Shown in pieces: positions 8,984 to 18,831 of a stretch of 64,000 nt of DNA. The notes under the pieces are model-generated. The model had not been told where the DNA came from. It ran no database searches and saw nothing but the letters and a program-made list of their open reading frames with translations. This DNA comes from Candidatus Symbiothrix dinenymphae (GTDB lineage: Bacteria > Bacteroidota > Bacteroidia > Bacteroidales > Azobacteroidaceae): NCBI GenBank assembly GCA_001417715.1, contig BBRT01000208.1, positions 32,267 through 96,266 of the forward strand. The letters are read 5' to 3'. Position numbers and translations under genes: made by a program. Numbering within the stretch: position 1 is the first letter of the stretch; each line of letters begins with the position of its first letter.

Positions 8984-9835
8984 ATGTCAATTCCTATCAA
9001 TATAAAGAAATTAATTTCCGGTAAGGTAGTTGAAAATGAACGGATAGAATATAAGAAAGGCTGGAATCCGATTTCAATCTACCGTACTATTTGTGCGTTT
9101 GCCAATGATTTTGAAAACATTGGCGGCGGATATATCAATAGCGTGTATCACCGCTCGTATGAAATTCGTGAGCCGGTGGAAATCCGCATTTTGCCGAGTG
9201 CGATTGAAATTATCAGTTATGGAGGTCCCGACCGAAGCACAAAGTTAGAGGAAGTGCAGAAGGGAATTATTCGTAACCGGAGGTATCGCAACAGAAGAAT
9301 CGGTGATTTCCTGAAAGAAATGGATATGACCGAGGGACGTGGAACAGGAATACCAACCATTCGCAGTGAAATGGCAAAAAATGGCTCTCCCGAACCTCAA
9401 TTTGAAACCGACGAAGATTATAGTTTCTTCATCATAACCCTTCCGATACATCCCGCTTTCCTTTCGGATGATGGAGTAAATGATGGAGTAAATGATGGAG
9501 TAAATGATGGAGTAAATGATGGAGTAAATGATGGAGTTCAAACATCTGATAATCAGTTAGATAGAGTTTTTTTGCTCATCCGTGATGGAGTAAATGATGG
9601 AGTAAATGATGGAGTAAATGATGGAGTAAATGATGGAGTAAATGATGTTGTAAATATACTCTTGAATGTATCCGGATTGAATGCTTCTGAAATAGCTCTA
9701 CGGATAAATAAAAGTATTCCAACAATAGAGCGTTATCTTCGTTTGTTACGTAAAAAAGGAATAGTTGAATTTAGGGGAATTCCTAAAACCGGCGGTTACC
9801 GGTTGACAGAGAAGGCACAAGATAAATTGAAATAA
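8984..9835 (+). CDS. Internally deleted AlbA/Schlafen-type ATP-binding regulator with DGVN repeats
   Basis: A 283-residue protein. Residues 1-45 ([36 protein letters not shown]) match the start of the AlbA_2/Schlafen DNA-binding domain family. It then jumps directly to [40 protein letters not shown], which in full-length relatives (about 450-500 aa) is the C-terminal ATPase-like region. So roughly 200 residues appear to be missing in frame. Two tandem blocks of the tetrapeptide DGVN follow (residues about 163-186 and 201-224), then a winged-helix domain ([31 protein letters not shown]). It may be a non-functional deletion product or a small DNA-binding protein. The function is unknown; relatives are often called putative transcriptional regulators. 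Confidence 0.65.
   Translation: MSIPINIKKLISGKVVENERIEYKKGWNPISIYRTICAFANDFENIGGGYINSVYHRSYEIREPVEIRILPSAIEIISYGGPDRSTKLEEVQKGIIRNRRYRNRRIGDFLKEMDMTEGRGTGIPTIRSEMAKNGSPEPQFETDEDYSFFIITLPIHPAFLSDDGVNDGVNDGVNDGVNDGVNDGVQTSDNQLDRVFLLIRDGVNDGVNDGVNDGVNDGVNDVVNILLNVSGLNASEIALRINKSIPTIERYLRLLRKKGIVEFRGIPKTGGYRLTEKAQDKLK
9470..9541 (+). repeat. 12-bp tandem repeat block 1 (GATGGAGTAAAT), 6 units
   Basis: Five exact units plus one degenerate final unit (GATGGAGTTCAA), each encoding Asp-Gly-Val-Asn. Repeat-unit gain or loss would keep the reading frame. Confidence 0.95.
9584..9655 (+). repeat. 12-bp tandem repeat block 2 (GATGGAGTAAAT), 6 units
   Basis: Five exact units plus a degenerate last unit (GATGTTGTAAAT), separated from block 1 by 42 bp encoding a non-repetitive spacer. 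Confidence 0.95.
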
Positions 9836-9857
9836 TAAATAATAAATAATAATTCAG

Positions 9858-12431
9858 ATGAAAAATTTAAAATATCTATTATCGGTTTTGGCAATATCTT
9901 TACTGTATTCTTGCCAACAAGTCTCTTTACCCGCGATTGTATATCAAAATTCATCCGGTACGGAGAAATTATCTGCACAGGAGATACGTCGCTATCTCTA
10001 TTTGAGAACGGGCGAATTGGCTGATATTCAGCAAATATCTTCGGCAGAAGAAATTCCGGCGTATGCTATTGTATTGGCAACGAATGGTGGAGGGCTGCAT
10101 AAAGCAGATGTAGCGCTCAGTCCGGAAAGTTATCAACTGAAAACAGACGGCAACCTGCTGTTCATCACCGGAGGGTCGGAGCAAGCCTTGCTGTACGGCA
10201 GTTATAAATTTGCGGAACATCTGGGCATCCGCTTCTATCTGCATGGTGATGTGATACCTGACAAGCAGTTGAAATCCTTTACTTTGCCCGAATTGAACGA
10301 GGTGCATACGCCCCTGTTCGCCACCCGCGGCATACAGCCTTTCCACGATTTTCCCGAAGGACCGGACTGGTGGACGCTCAATGAATACAAAGCTATTTTG
10401 TCGCAATTGCCCAAATTAGGCATGAATTTCATCGGATTTCACAATTATCCGCATCCCGAACCGATGGTCTGGATTGGTCTGAAAAGCGATATCAACCCCG
10501 ACGGCACGGTCAAAACGGCTTATCCCGCACGGCATTTCCATACCATGGAAAACGCTTGGGGATATGCGGCAAAATCAACGGGCGATTATTCTTTCGGAGC
10601 AGCCGACTGGTATCCGAAAGATATTTATGGACCGACGTATATGGATGGTCGTACAGCCACCACTTATCATTCGCGTGGATGGGGAACTCCGGCTACTGAT
10701 GAACAGACGAGTATTGATTTGTATAACGCCTCCGGTCAATTCTTCAGCGAAGCGTTCACGTATGCGCACAAGTTGGGTGTAAAAGTGGCTTTGGGAACGG
10801 AAACACCTTTGACCGTTCCCGGTCCCGTCAAAGAACGTTTGCAAGCTTTGAAGCTGAATCCTGCCGACACATCGGTGGTTCGGCAATTATACGAAGGACT
10901 GTTCACTTGGGTGCAAAAACATTATCCTGCCGATTATTATTGGTTGTGGACCGACGAAGGTTGGACTTGGGGCGGTAATTCGCAACAACAATTAGATAAT
11001 GTAGTGTCGGATATGCAATCGGCTTTACGCGCTTTGAATAATGTAAAACCCGGTTTCGGATTAGCTACCTGCGGTTGGGTGCTCGGTCCTCAGCAGGACA
11101 GGGCTTTGTTCGACAACTATTTGCCCAAAGATATTCCTTTCAGTTGCATCAACCGGACGGTAGGATATACGCCGATTGACCCTGGATTTGCCGCCATCAA
11201 CGGACGCTCCAAATGGGCTATCCCTTGGATGGAAGACGACCCGGGCATGATAGTACCTCAGTTGTGGGTCGGACGGATGCAACGCGATGCCGCCGATGCT
11301 TTGGCATACGGTTGCGACGGATTGATAGGTATCCATTGGCGTACGCAATCCATTGCACAAAATATCGCGGCATTGGCAAAAGCCGGATGGAGTCAGACCG
11401 GATGGAATCCCACACCGAACAAAAAGATGACGCCCGAAGAAGCCCTTGAAAATTCAAAAAAACATGAACGCGATTTGGATGCTTCCGCATATTATGCCGA
11501 CTGGGCGCGCAGTGAGTTTGGAGAGAAAGTGGCTGAACAAATGGCTGCTTTATTTACCAAATTAGACGGTACCGAACCTTCCGAAAGGCAGGATGAAAGA
11601 GAAGGCCGTTTGCCGCGTCCTTCCACTTGGGTGGACGGTCCCGGCGGACTGAAAGCCATCAACACCTTGTTGGATTCGAATTGGGAGGAAGAGTCCAAAA
11701 AATATGCTTTTGTAGATGAAATGGAAGCCCTCCGCCCATTGATTAAAGGCAAAGGCAATCTTGCTCGTTTTGATTATTGGCTCAATACCTTTCGCTATCT
11801 GCGTGCAATAGGCGAATTGAATTGTACTGTGGGCGAATATACTAAAAAAACGAAAGAAGTCCGCGAATTGACAGATTCTCTGCAACGGCAGGAACAAGCC
11901 AAAAATGAACTCCTCCCGTTGCGCATACAGTCCGTACAACAATTGCGGGAAGTACATCGGCATCTGTTTGCTTTTATCAGCACGTATGGCGAGTTGGGTA
12001 ACCTGACCAATTGGCAACAGCATCTCATGGATGTTCATTTTGACAGACCTGCAAAAGAATTGACCGCCTGGCTCGGAACGGAATTGCCCGCCGAAGCTTT
12101 GCCCGACAAAACACCGGTGTACTCGGCACGCATCGTCGCTCCGGAACTGCGCACAGCCATCAACGAAGGCGAAAATTTCACTACGCAAGTCATCATTACC
12201 AATGCATTGCCAGCTAAAGCCGTTTTGAAATACCGCATCTTGGGCGAGAAGAAATATCAAACGATAGCCTTGCAATCGGTGGGACGATGCGTCTATCAGG
12301 CAGAGATACCTGCCGACCGCATCACCGGCGATTTTGAATATTATATTGAAGCGAAAAAACAAGCGGGCGGAACGATGCACTTTCCGGCTACAGCGCCCAA
12401 TATAAATCAAACGGTAATCCTGTCGGATTAG
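9858..12431 (+). CDS. Putative glycoside hydrolase lipoprotein, TIM-barrel type
   Basis: An 857-residue lipoprotein (lipobox LLYSC, Cys19). Residues about 25-150 look like the alpha/beta N-terminal domain found before the barrel in GH20, GH67 and GH115 enzymes (SAQEIRRYLYLRTG, GGSEQALLYGSYKFAEHLG). The middle has barrel-like strands with candidate acidic residues (LGMNFIGFHNYP, VALGTETPLTVP, YYWLWTDEGWTWGG, DGLIGIHWRTQ). The C-terminal third is helical, then a beta domain. I cannot assign a numbered GH family; a glucuronidase-like activity on xylan would suit the neighbouring GH120. It lies 59 bp ahead of the GH120 gene with no promoter seen between, so an operon is likely. Confidence 0.55.
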   Translation: MKNLKYLLSVLAISLLYSCQQVSLPAIVYQNSSGTEKLSAQEIRRYLYLRTGELADIQQISSAEEIPAYAIVLATNGGGLHKADVALSPESYQLKTDGNLLFITGGSEQALLYGSYKFAEHLGIRFYLHGDVIPDKQLKSFTLPELNEVHTPLFATRGIQPFHDFPEGPDWWTLNEYKAILSQLPKLGMNFIGFHNYPHPEPMVWIGLKSDINPDGTVKTAYPARHFHTMENAWGYAAKSTGDYSFGAADWYPKDIYGPTYMDGRTATTYHSRGWGTPATDEQTSIDLYNASGQFFSEAFTYAHKLGVKVALGTETPLTVPGPVKERLQALKLNPADTSVVRQLYEGLFTWVQKHYPADYYWLWTDEGWTWGGNSQQQLDNVVSDMQSALRALNNVKPGFGLATCGWVLGPQQDRALFDNYLPKDIPFSCINRTVGYTPIDPGFAAINGRSKWAIPWMEDDPGMIVPQLWVGRMQRDAADALAYGCDGLIGIHWRTQSIAQNIAALAKAGWSQTGWNPTPNKKMTPEEALENSKKHERDLDASAYYADWARSEFGEKVAEQMAALFTKLDGTEPSERQDEREGRLPRPSTWVDGPGGLKAINTLLDSNWEEESKKYAFVDEMEALRPLIKGKGNLARFDYWLNTFRYLRAIGELNCTVGEYTKKTKEVRELTDSLQRQEQAKNELLPLRIQSVQQLREVHRHLFAFISTYGELGNLTNWQQHLMDVHFDRPAKELTAWLGTELPAEALPDKTPVYSARIVAPELRTAINEGENFTTQVIITNALPAKAVLKYRILGEKKYQTIALQSVGRCVYQAEIPADRITGDFEYYIEAKKQAGGTMHFPATAPNINQTVILSD

Positions 12432-12490
12432 TAATGCAAAAAGTCCAACTTTTAAAATAAGATACAAACAAAATAATAATAATAAGTTCA

Positions 12491-14392
12491 ATGAAAAAAA
12501 ATTGTGTGCTTTTTTTATTTTTGACCCTCAGTTTGGTTTCTTTTGGCAGGGAATATCATGTTTCCGTTAAGGGAAATGATGCCAATGTCGGAACGGAGGC
12601 TGCTCCGTTCAAAACTATCGGCAAAGCAGCGCAAGCGGCTTACGCGGGAGATGTAATTACCGTTCATGCAGGTGTTTACCGCGAGTGGGTCAATCCGCCG
12701 CGCGGAGGCGAAAGTGATGACAAGCGCATTGTTTATTGCGCTGCGCCCGGAGAGCGCGTTGAGCTCAAAGGCTCTGAACTTGTCGCTAAGTGGCAGAAAG
12801 AGAATGGTATTTGGAAAATCGTGTTGCCCAACTCATTCTTTGGCGATTATAACCCTTACAAAGATTTGATTTACGGCGATTGGTTCGATGGCAGACGCCG
12901 CATACACCATACAGGCGAAGTTTTCCTGAACGGCAAATCGCTGTACGAGAAGGAAACATTGGATAAGGTGCTACATCCGGTGGCAAATGCCGGTGTTCGC
13001 GACAGCATAGGCTCTACTTATACCTGGTATTGCGAAAGTGACGACCAACAGACCACGATTTGGGCAAATTTCCACAAATTCAATCCCAATAAGGAACAGG
13101 TGGAAATCAGTGCCCGCAGAACGTGTTTTTATCCCGAAAAACAGGGCGTCAACTACCTGACCATTCGAGGATTTCACATCAGTCAGGCGGCTACGCAATG
13201 GGCTGCGCCCACCGCAGAACAAATCGGCATGATTGCTACGCATTGGAACAAGGGTTGGATTATTGAAAACAATGTTATCAGCAATGCCAAATGTTCCGGC
13301 ATCACGCTGGGAAAAGAACGGGCAACAGGTCATAATGTGTGGTTGAACGACATGAGCATTGACGGCTCCCTGCACTACATCGAGGTAACTTTCCGCACCC
13401 TGCGCAATGGTTGGAACAAGGAACAAATCGGCTCACACATTGTGCGCAACAATGAGATTTTCGCCTGCGAACAGACCGGCATCTGCGGAAGTATGGGTGC
13501 TGCGTTCAGCCTTATAGAAAACAATTACATCCATGACATCTGGACAAAACGGCAGTTTGATGGCGCTGAAATAGCGGGCATCAAGTTTCATGCCGCCATT
13601 GACACACGAATATGTAATAACCGTATTCATCATACCGGTAGAGGTATCTGGCTCGATTGGATGGATCAGGGGGCGCGCGTATCCCGAAACCTGCTTTATG
13701 AGAACGACGTGGAAGATATGCTGATTGAAGTGAGCCATGGTCCCTGCTTGGTAGATAACAATATTTTCGGTTCGTCCACCAGCGTATCCGACTGGTCGCA
13801 AGGCAGTGCTTTTGTACACAATATATTTGCCGGACGTTTTGGTTTTGTTCCCGGAAACCGCTACACACCTTATCATCTGCCGCATCAAACGGACATTGCA
13901 GGACTTTCAACTATTCCGGGCGGCGACGACCGCTTCATCAACAACCTGTTTTTACCCATAACTACTGAAGAAAAAAAGTTGTACGGTATGGTTTCCTACT
14001 TCGGCTTGGCTCAATACAAAAAAGTCGTTTACCCGATGCAGGTGGACGGAAACGTGTATTATAACCACGCCCTGCCTTTTGAAGGTGAAGCGCATCAAGT
14101 GGTAGCGCCCGATTTTAATCCGAATTTTAAAATTGAGGAGAAGGGCGGTGAAGTGTATGTGTCTTTTTCTTTGCAGGATATTGAAAAGCTGGCAACCGAG
14201 CAAGTGACGACAGAACGTTTGGGCAAGGCAAAACTTCCCCGACAAGCGTATGAACAACCGGACGGAACACCTATCACGATTGACAGGGATTATTTGGGAA
14301 ATGCGCGCAATGCACATCCCCAACCGGGACCTTTTGAAGCGGTTAAAGATGGAAGTTTCCGGTTCAAAGTTTATCCGAACACTCAAAAATAA
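12491..14392 (+). CDS. GH120 beta-xylosidase, secreted right-handed beta-helix
   Basis: A 633-residue protein with a signal peptide (VSFGREY region) and a right-handed parallel beta-helix beginning with the DUF1565 motif VSVKGNDANVGTEAAPFKTI. It matches the beta-xylosidase XylC family closely: YREWV, LPNSFFGDYNPYK, CFYPEKQGVNYLTI, NKGWIIENNVI, AKCSGITLGKE, HAAIDTRICNNRIH, YHLPHQTDIAG. The catalytic pair falls in WLDWMDQGAR (Asp389, nucleophile) and LIEVSHGP (Glu413, acid/base), equivalent to the Asp382/Glu405 pair reported for XylC as I remember it. It should release xylose from xylo-oligosaccharides. It sits directly before methyltransferase copy 2 (4 bp gap). Confidence 0.85.
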   Translation: MKKNCVLFLFLTLSLVSFGREYHVSVKGNDANVGTEAAPFKTIGKAAQAAYAGDVITVHAGVYREWVNPPRGGESDDKRIVYCAAPGERVELKGSELVAKWQKENGIWKIVLPNSFFGDYNPYKDLIYGDWFDGRRRIHHTGEVFLNGKSLYEKETLDKVLHPVANAGVRDSIGSTYTWYCESDDQQTTIWANFHKFNPNKEQVEISARRTCFYPEKQGVNYLTIRGFHISQAATQWAAPTAEQIGMIATHWNKGWIIENNVISNAKCSGITLGKERATGHNVWLNDMSIDGSLHYIEVTFRTLRNGWNKEQIGSHIVRNNEIFACEQTGICGSMGAAFSLIENNYIHDIWTKRQFDGAEIAGIKFHAAIDTRICNNRIHHTGRGIWLDWMDQGARVSRNLLYENDVEDMLIEVSHGPCLVDNNIFGSSTSVSDWSQGSAFVHNIFAGRFGFVPGNRYTPYHLPHQTDIAGLSTIPGGDDRFINNLFLPITTEEKKLYGMVSYFGLAQYKKVVYPMQVDGNVYYNHALPFEGEAHQVVAPDFNPNFKIEEKGGEVYVSFSLQDIEKLATEQVTTERLGKAKLPRQAYEQPDGTPITIDRDYLGNARNAHPQPGPFEAVKDGSFRFKVYPNTQK

Positions 14393-14396
14393 ATAT

Positions 14397-15455
14397 ATGA
14401 ACAGTAAAGAAAGAGTATTGGCAAGGATTAAGAATCAGCCGGTGGACAGGGTTCCAAACCTGAATATCCTGATGTTTTTGGCAGCGAAGGAAATTGGCGT
14501 TTCCTATTCGGAATATTGTCAGGACTATAAAAAATTGGCGCAGGCTAATATCGTTTGTATGAATAAATACGGCATTGATGCCGTTTCGACCATTTCCGAC
14601 CCGATGCGTGAATGTGCCGATATGGGCATGGATGTGATATTTCCCACAGATGGTGTGCCCCACGAGAGGGTATTGTTGCTTGAAGACAAGAGCAACTTGC
14701 TGAAAGTAAAGCCGGTGGCGGTCGAAAACGGAAGGCGTATGACCGACCGCGTAAAAGCGACCGAATTATTAAAAAAAGAGGTCGGTAATGATTTTGCCAT
14801 TATCGGTTGGGTAGAAGGTTGTTTAGCCATGTCAGCGGATTTGAGGGGCGTGAACAATTTTTTGATGGATATTTATGAAGACCGAGATTTTGTAGTCGAT
14901 TTGATGGAAATATGTCTGGAACAGGCTACGCTGTTTGCCAAAGCGCAGATTGCAGCCGGAGCCGACATCATCGGCGTAGGCGATGCCATTGCTTCCGTTG
15001 CCGGACCCTTTGCCTATCAGGATTTGGCATTGGAATACGAAGAAAAATTATTGAAGGCTATCCGGGATGCAGGCGGACTGACCAAACTGCATATCTGCGG
15101 ACAAACCACGCCTTTCCTGGAACTGCTTCCGGCGCAATATTGCGACATCATTGATGTCGACTGGATGGTGGACTTGAAAAAAGCCGCCGAACTTCATGGC
15201 GACATTACCTGTATAAATGGCAATTACGATCCGGTGGCTGTCCTGTTACAGGGAAATGCGCAAAGCATTAAGGACGAAGTGAAGCGATGTGTTCGGGAAG
15301 GCGGCACCAAACATACCAGTTCCGGTGGATGCGAAGTTCCCAAATTCACACCTCCCGAAAATCTGATGGCTGTTTCTGAAGCATTAAAGGAACTCTATAC
15401 CACTCCACCTGCCAACGACGATAAAAATTCGCCTAAACTTGCCGGCACCCACTGA
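14397..15455 (+). CDS. URO-D superfamily methyltransferase, MtaA-like (copy 2, recombined C terminus)
   Basis: From the ATG at 14397 this copy is nearly identical in DNA and protein to the gene at 3587, including the H-x-C (LHICGQT) and distal Cys (GGCEVP) motifs. The natural ending EGIVN is absent. After EALKE the frame runs into DNA that is the antisense of the miaA 3' end, giving a foreign 20-residue tail ([20 protein letters not shown]). The enzyme core is complete, so it may still work. It follows the GH120 gene by 4 bp and is probably in its operon. Divergence between the copies is mostly synonymous, so both have been under selection. Confidence 0.8.
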   Translation: MNSKERVLARIKNQPVDRVPNLNILMFLAAKEIGVSYSEYCQDYKKLAQANIVCMNKYGIDAVSTISDPMRECADMGMDVIFPTDGVPHERVLLLEDKSNLLKVKPVAVENGRRMTDRVKATELLKKEVGNDFAIIGWVEGCLAMSADLRGVNNFLMDIYEDRDFVVDLMEICLEQATLFAKAQIAAGADIIGVGDAIASVAGPFAYQDLALEYEEKLLKAIRDAGGLTKLHICGQTTPFLELLPAQYCDIIDVDWMVDLKKAAELHGDITCINGNYDPVAVLLQGNAQSIKDEVKRCVREGGTKHTSSGGCEVPKFTPPENLMAVSEALKELYTTPPANDDKNSPKLAGTH

Positions 15456-15526
15456 ATTTCACCATCGCGCTTGAACCACGTCATCTGCTTGCGGGAATAA
15501 ATGCGCGTGTTTTGTTTGATTTTTTC
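15166..15526. repeat. 361-bp direct repeat, left copy (methyltransferase 3' end plus miaA 3' end)
   Basis: Matches 15666-16026 at an exact offset of 500 bp with only a handful of mismatches. It includes the last methyltransferase codons and about 130 bp of antisense miaA, so it is a rearrangement product. Confidence 0.9.
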
Positions 15527-15665
15527 CTGACTTTAACACTTGGGTGACGCAAGGCATTTTGAGCGTCTGAGAATCGCATAAATGCCCTAAAAATTATTTT
15601 TTGATTCAAATATGGGGTTCTCGTACGCTTAACTTCAATTTGGGTGACGCATTGTCAAAGTCAGG
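15526..15665. mobile_element. Small element of about 140 bp with 13-bp inverted ends (MITE-like)
   Basis: The ends CCTGACTTTAACA (15526-15538) and the complement of CCTGACTTTGACA (15653-15665) match at 12 of 13 positions. TGGGTGACGC occurs near both ends in the same orientation (15541, 15641), and a 7-bp hairpin GGCATTT/AAATGCC lies inside (15553-15586). It separates the two 361-bp repeat copies and has no coding capacity. Confidence 0.5.
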
Positions 15666-15894
15666 TGGTGGACTTGAAAAAAGCAGCCGAACTTCATGGC
15701 GACATTACCTGTATAAATGGCAATTACGATCCGGTGGCTGTCCTGTTACAAGGAAATGCGCAAAGCATTAAGGACGAAGTGAAGCGATGTGTTCGGGAAG
15801 GCGGCGCCAAACATACAAGTTCCGGCGGATGCGAAGTTCCCAAATTCACACCTCCCGAAAATCTGATGGCTGTTTCTGAAGCATTAAAGGAACT
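15666..15894 (+). pseudogene. 3' fragment of the MtaA-like methyltransferase gene (copy 3)
   Basis: An open frame without a start codon encodes the last quarter of the methyltransferase ([12 protein letters not shown] to [11 protein letters not shown], including the distal Cys in GGCEVP) and then runs into antisense miaA. It is the right-hand copy of the 361-bp direct repeat, so the true miaA end abuts this fragment. Confidence 0.85.
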
Positions 15895-16800
15895 CTATAC
15901 CACTCCACCTGCCAACGACGATAAAAATTCGCCTAAACTTGCCGGCACCCACTGAATTTCAGCATCGCGTTTGAACCACGTCATCTGCTTGCGGGAATAA
16001 ATGCGCGTGTTTTGTTTGATTTTTTCTATTGCAAAATCGAGGGTCCATTCGCCGTCTAAATAGCGGAACAATTCTTTGTAACCTACCGTGTTTAAAGCGT
16101 TTAAATGGCGTAAGTTAAAGACATCTTTAACCTCTTCCAACAGTCCGTTTTCCATCATCGTGTCCACTCTTTGGTTTATGCGATTGTAGAGGTCTTCGCG
16201 GTCGCGGGTTAAGCCTATTTTGATGATTTTGAAGGGGCGTTTTTTGGGGCTGTTGGTGCGCAGGGTAGAGTAGGGGACTCCCGTTTGCAAACAGACCTCC
16301 ACCGCGTGAATGACCCGCTTGTGATTTTTGATGTCCACTTGGCGATAAAAATCAGGGTCTAAGAGTTTCAACTGTTGGCGGACAGGCTCCAAACCTTCGG
16401 CTTCAAACTGCGCCCAGAGGTTGGCTCGCAGTTCCGCGTCAATGTCGGGGAGTGTGTCAATGCCTTTGCATACGGCGTCGATGTACATCATGGAGCCGCC
16501 ACACATCAGGACGGTGTGGTGGGTTTGGTGCAGTTGGGCAATGAGGGCGATGGCTTCCTCCTCAAATCGTCCGGCACTGAAATAGTCGTTGAGCGACAGT
16601 TCGCCTACAAAATAGTGCTTCACACGTGCCTGTTCTGCCGCTGTGGGGGCTGCCGTGCCGATGGGCAACTCCTTGTAAATCTGGCGCGAATCGGCAGAGA
16701 TTATGGGCGAACCCAACTGCTCTGCCAACTGCAAACTCAATTCGGTTTTTCCCACTCCGGTTGGTCCCAGCAGCACCACCAATGTCAATCCGTCACCCAT
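15895..16800 (-). CDS. miaA: tRNA dimethylallyltransferase
   Basis: A 301-residue enzyme that prenylates A37 of tRNAs reading UNN codons. P-loop GPTGVGKT (residues 12-19), [17 protein letters not shown] with the catalytic Asp/Ser, [12 protein letters not shown], and the C-terminal [18 protein letters not shown] are all present and full-length for the family. Its start overlaps the end of the trmB/transglycosylase ORF by 16 bp on the same strand, so the two are translationally coupled. Its 3' end is part of the 361-bp direct repeat and abuts the methyltransferase fragment. Confidence 0.95.
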   Translation of the reverse strand: MGDGLTLVVLLGPTGVGKTELSLQLAEQLGSPIISADSRQIYKELPIGTAAPTAAEQARVKHYFVGELSLNDYFSAGRFEEEAIALIAQLHQTHHTVLMCGGSMMYIDAVCKGIDTLPDIDAELRANLWAQFEAEGLEPVRQQLKLLDPDFYRQVDIKNHKRVIHAVEVCLQTGVPYSTLRTNSPKKRPFKIIKIGLTRDREDLYNRINQRVDTMMENGLLEEVKDVFNLRHLNALNTVGYKELFRYLDGEWTLDFAIEKIKQNTRIYSRKQMTWFKRDAEIQWVPASLGEFLSSLAGGVV

Positions 16801-18512
16801 TCTGCATTGTGTACCGTCAGTTTTTCGACATCAAACTGCAAATCTTCATTTTTCGGAATGGCAATTTGATACGTTTTGCGACTTGCGGTCGGCGTTAATT
16901 TGGTGTCGCGTAGCCATGCGTTAAATTCTTTCAAAGTGGCATAACTGATGCCGTGTTGTTTGGCAAAAGCCGTCATATCCGGTATATCGGTCACTTCCAC
17001 ATACTTCACAGGTACTTGCGGGTACAGATTTTCCTTTTTTAGCCGATAGCCATACTCTTTGGGGTGACTCATAAACTCTTTGGCAGCCAGAATGCGAAAC
17101 ATATAGCGCGATGTTTCCGGCACCAGCAACAGGTCGAAAGCCGATGTTGCGGCTTGTTGGCGCAGTTCCGACGAGATGCGCCCCATGCCTGCATTGTAAG
17201 AAGCCGCCACATTCATCCAGTTGCCATATTGCACATAGGCAGCACGCAGAAATTTGCACGCCGCCACGGTCGATTTCTCCACATGATAGCGCTCGTCCAC
17301 CCCGTCGCGAATTTCCAAACCAAAATCGCGCGCCGTGCCTTCCATGAATTGCCACAAACCGGCAGCTCTGGCGGGCGAAATGGCACGCACGTCCAAATTG
17401 CTCTCGATGACGCACAGATATTTGAAATCGTCAGGGATATTGTTTGCCTTCAAAATCGGCTCTATGACAGGGAAAAAGCGATTGGCACGCTTGATTGTCA
17501 GCATTGTGGAAGCATGATAATAGGGCATGATATTCATTTCGCGGTCGTATCGCTCCCGCATGTCGAGGCGTTTCAACGAAATGGTTTGACCGGCAAATTC
17601 CACTTCCGCCGGTAGGGGAACGGAGGTTGCCAATATGGGTATGGTTGCCACATTTTCCGGTGCTGCCTCTATCTCTTCCTCTTCTTTCGGGGCTTTGCTG
17701 CTTTTCACAAACAAAAATCCGGCAAAAAGCAGCATCAGCACACTGACAACTTGCATTCCAATCTGACTTCTGCGCGAGCGATTGAAACTGCGATAACTGT
17801 CCGGCGCGATTTCTACGTCCGGCTCCACATAATTTTTTTTAGGTGTGTTCACAAAATTTATATATTTAATTGTTATTCCTCTGTCAAGCCACTGCTGCTC
17901 ATAATAGGTGCGGATGGCAAGAACCCCCTGCAAAGCACACACATTATCCGTTTTTTGCAGCACCGGCAACCCATTTACCTCAATCATAGCATTGGTGTAG
18001 GCATACAGAAATTGGCTGTCCGTTTTCAGGTGAATTTGCCCGTCTTTGGTCAGAATCTCGCTGTACAACTGCATGAAACGTGTGCCTGTCAGCCGTTTAT
18101 TGACCTTTTTCATCTGCGGGTCGGGGAAAGTGAGCCATATTTCCGACACTTCGCCCGATGCAAAAAAGCGGTTGATAAGTTCAATATTGGTGCGCAAAAA
18201 CGCCACATTGGTCAGCCCGTCCGCCAAAGCCGCCTTTGCACCTGACCATATCCGCGCACCCTTAATGTCCACGCCGATAAAATTGCGTTCAGGGAAAAGT
18301 TTCGCCAGCCCAATCGTATATTCGCCTTTGCCACAGCCCAATTCCAGCACAACAGGATGGTCATTTTTGAAATACAACTCATTCCACCGCCCCCGCATCT
18401 CATGGTCATTGCAGACTTGCCCCGCAGTCCCCTGCAAGTCCGCAAAAGAGCACTGAAACACATTAGGATAACTAAGCATATCAGCAAATTTCCGCAATTT
18501 ATTTTTCCCCAT
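16785..18512 (-). CDS. Fusion of TrmB tRNA (guanine46-N7)-methyltransferase and an MltD-like lytic transglycosylase
   Basis: One uninterrupted frame of 575 codons from ATG 18512. Residues 1-252 form a complete Trm[11 protein letters not shown] and [12 protein letters not shown] bind [22 protein letters not shown] is the TrmB signature, and the end [18 protein letters not shown] is where stand-alone Bacteroidota TrmB stops. From Met253 (ATG at 17756) comes a separate protein: a membrane anchor ([15 protein letters not shown]), an SLT transglycosylase domain with catalytic Glu at about 370 ([27 protein letters not shown]) and a LysM-like C terminus. The junction codon GGA before that ATG is one base from TGA, so stop loss or a sequencing error could have joined two neighbours. 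The -7 box TACCTTTG is at 18526-18533. Confidence 0.85.
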   Translation of the reverse strand: MGKNKLRKFADMLSYPNVFQCSFADLQGTAGQVCNDHEMRGRWNELYFKNDHPVVLELGCGKGEYTIGLAKLFPERNFIGVDIKGARIWSGAKAALADGLTNVAFLRTNIELINRFFASGEVSEIWLTFPDPQMKKVNKRLTGTRFMQLYSEILTKDGQIHLKTDSQFLYAYTNAMIEVNGLPVLQKTDNVCALQGVLAIRTYYEQQWLDRGITIKYINFVNTPKKNYVEPDVEIAPDSYRSFNRSRRSQIGMQVVSVLMLLFAGFLFVKSSKAPKEEEEIEAAPENVATIPILATSVPLPAEVEFAGQTISLKRLDMRERYDREMNIMPYYHASTMLTIKRANRFFPVIEPILKANNIPDDFKYLCVIESNLDVRAISPARAAGLWQFMEGTARDFGLEIRDGVDERYHVEKSTVAACKFLRAAYVQYGNWMNVAASYNAGMGRISSELRQQAATSAFDLLLVPETSRYMFRILAAKEFMSHPKEYGYRLKKENLYPQVPVKYVEVTDIPDMTAFAKQHGISYATLKEFNAWLRDTKLTPTASRKTYQIAIPKNEDLQFDVEKLTVHNAEWVTD

Positions 18513-18525
18513 CGCTTTTTTTGCG

Positions 18526-18533
18526 CAAAGGTA
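18526..18533 (-). promoter_or_regulatory. -7 box for the trmB-transglycosylase-miaA operon
   Basis: TACCTTTG on the minus strand, 13 nt before the TrmB ATG, which supports choosing that start. Confidence 0.65.
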
Positions 18534-18586
18534 GTGTTTTTTTGTCAAATTTTTGCAACAAGTAAATATGCACACAAATTCCCGAT

Positions 18587-18664
18587 TTATTGCTGTTTCC
18601 ACCAAGCGATTGCCTCCGAGCGAATCGGCAGGTCTCGCAAAATCCATTGAATGGTGTGATTCAT
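18587..18664 (-). CDS. 25-residue ORF overlapping the 46-residue ORF
   Basis: ATG at 18664 overlaps the stop of the preceding small ORF (ATGA). It encodes [18 protein letters not shown] and stops before the trmB promoter. It may be a 3' remnant of a toxin-antitoxin partner or not real. Confidence 0.25.
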   Translation of the reverse strand: MNHTIQWILRDLPIRSEAIAWWKQQ

Positions 18665-18801
18665 AACTTATTAAAATAGGCTTGAGATTCTTCAAACGTC
18701 ATGCCATACGTGTCCAAACTTATTTTTTCCGTAATTTCTCTCAATGTCTGCATGATACCGGGAATAATCACCGGTTCAGGCAATTTAGCTGTTGTTTTCA
18801 T
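18661..18801 (-). CDS. 46-residue hypothetical protein, candidate antitoxin remnant
   Basis: An ORF too short for usual gene calling: [20 protein letters not shown] to ESQAYFNKL. It lies directly after a PIN-toxin 5' remnant under the same promoter. The ending ([12 protein letters not shown]) resembles the small helical antitoxins that follow PIN genes in Bacteroidota, so it is probably the surviving antitoxin. I do not recognise it as a named family. Confidence 0.45.
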   Translation of the reverse strand: MKTTAKLPEPVIIPGIMQTLREITEKISLDTYGMTFEESQAYFNKL

Positions 18802-18831
18802 ATTTCATCATTACTTTAGGTGACCGTATAT

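Noticed and set aside
11562..12491. 309-codon antisense ORF opposite the putative glycosidase
   Set aside because: Reads through the coding strand of a clear lipoprotein gene; composition and lack of motifs indicate a shadow frame.
18513..18695. N-terminal 61-codon extension of the TrmB frame
   Set aside because: It runs through the promoter of the operon and has no TrmB-like sequence; the ATG at 18512 fits better.
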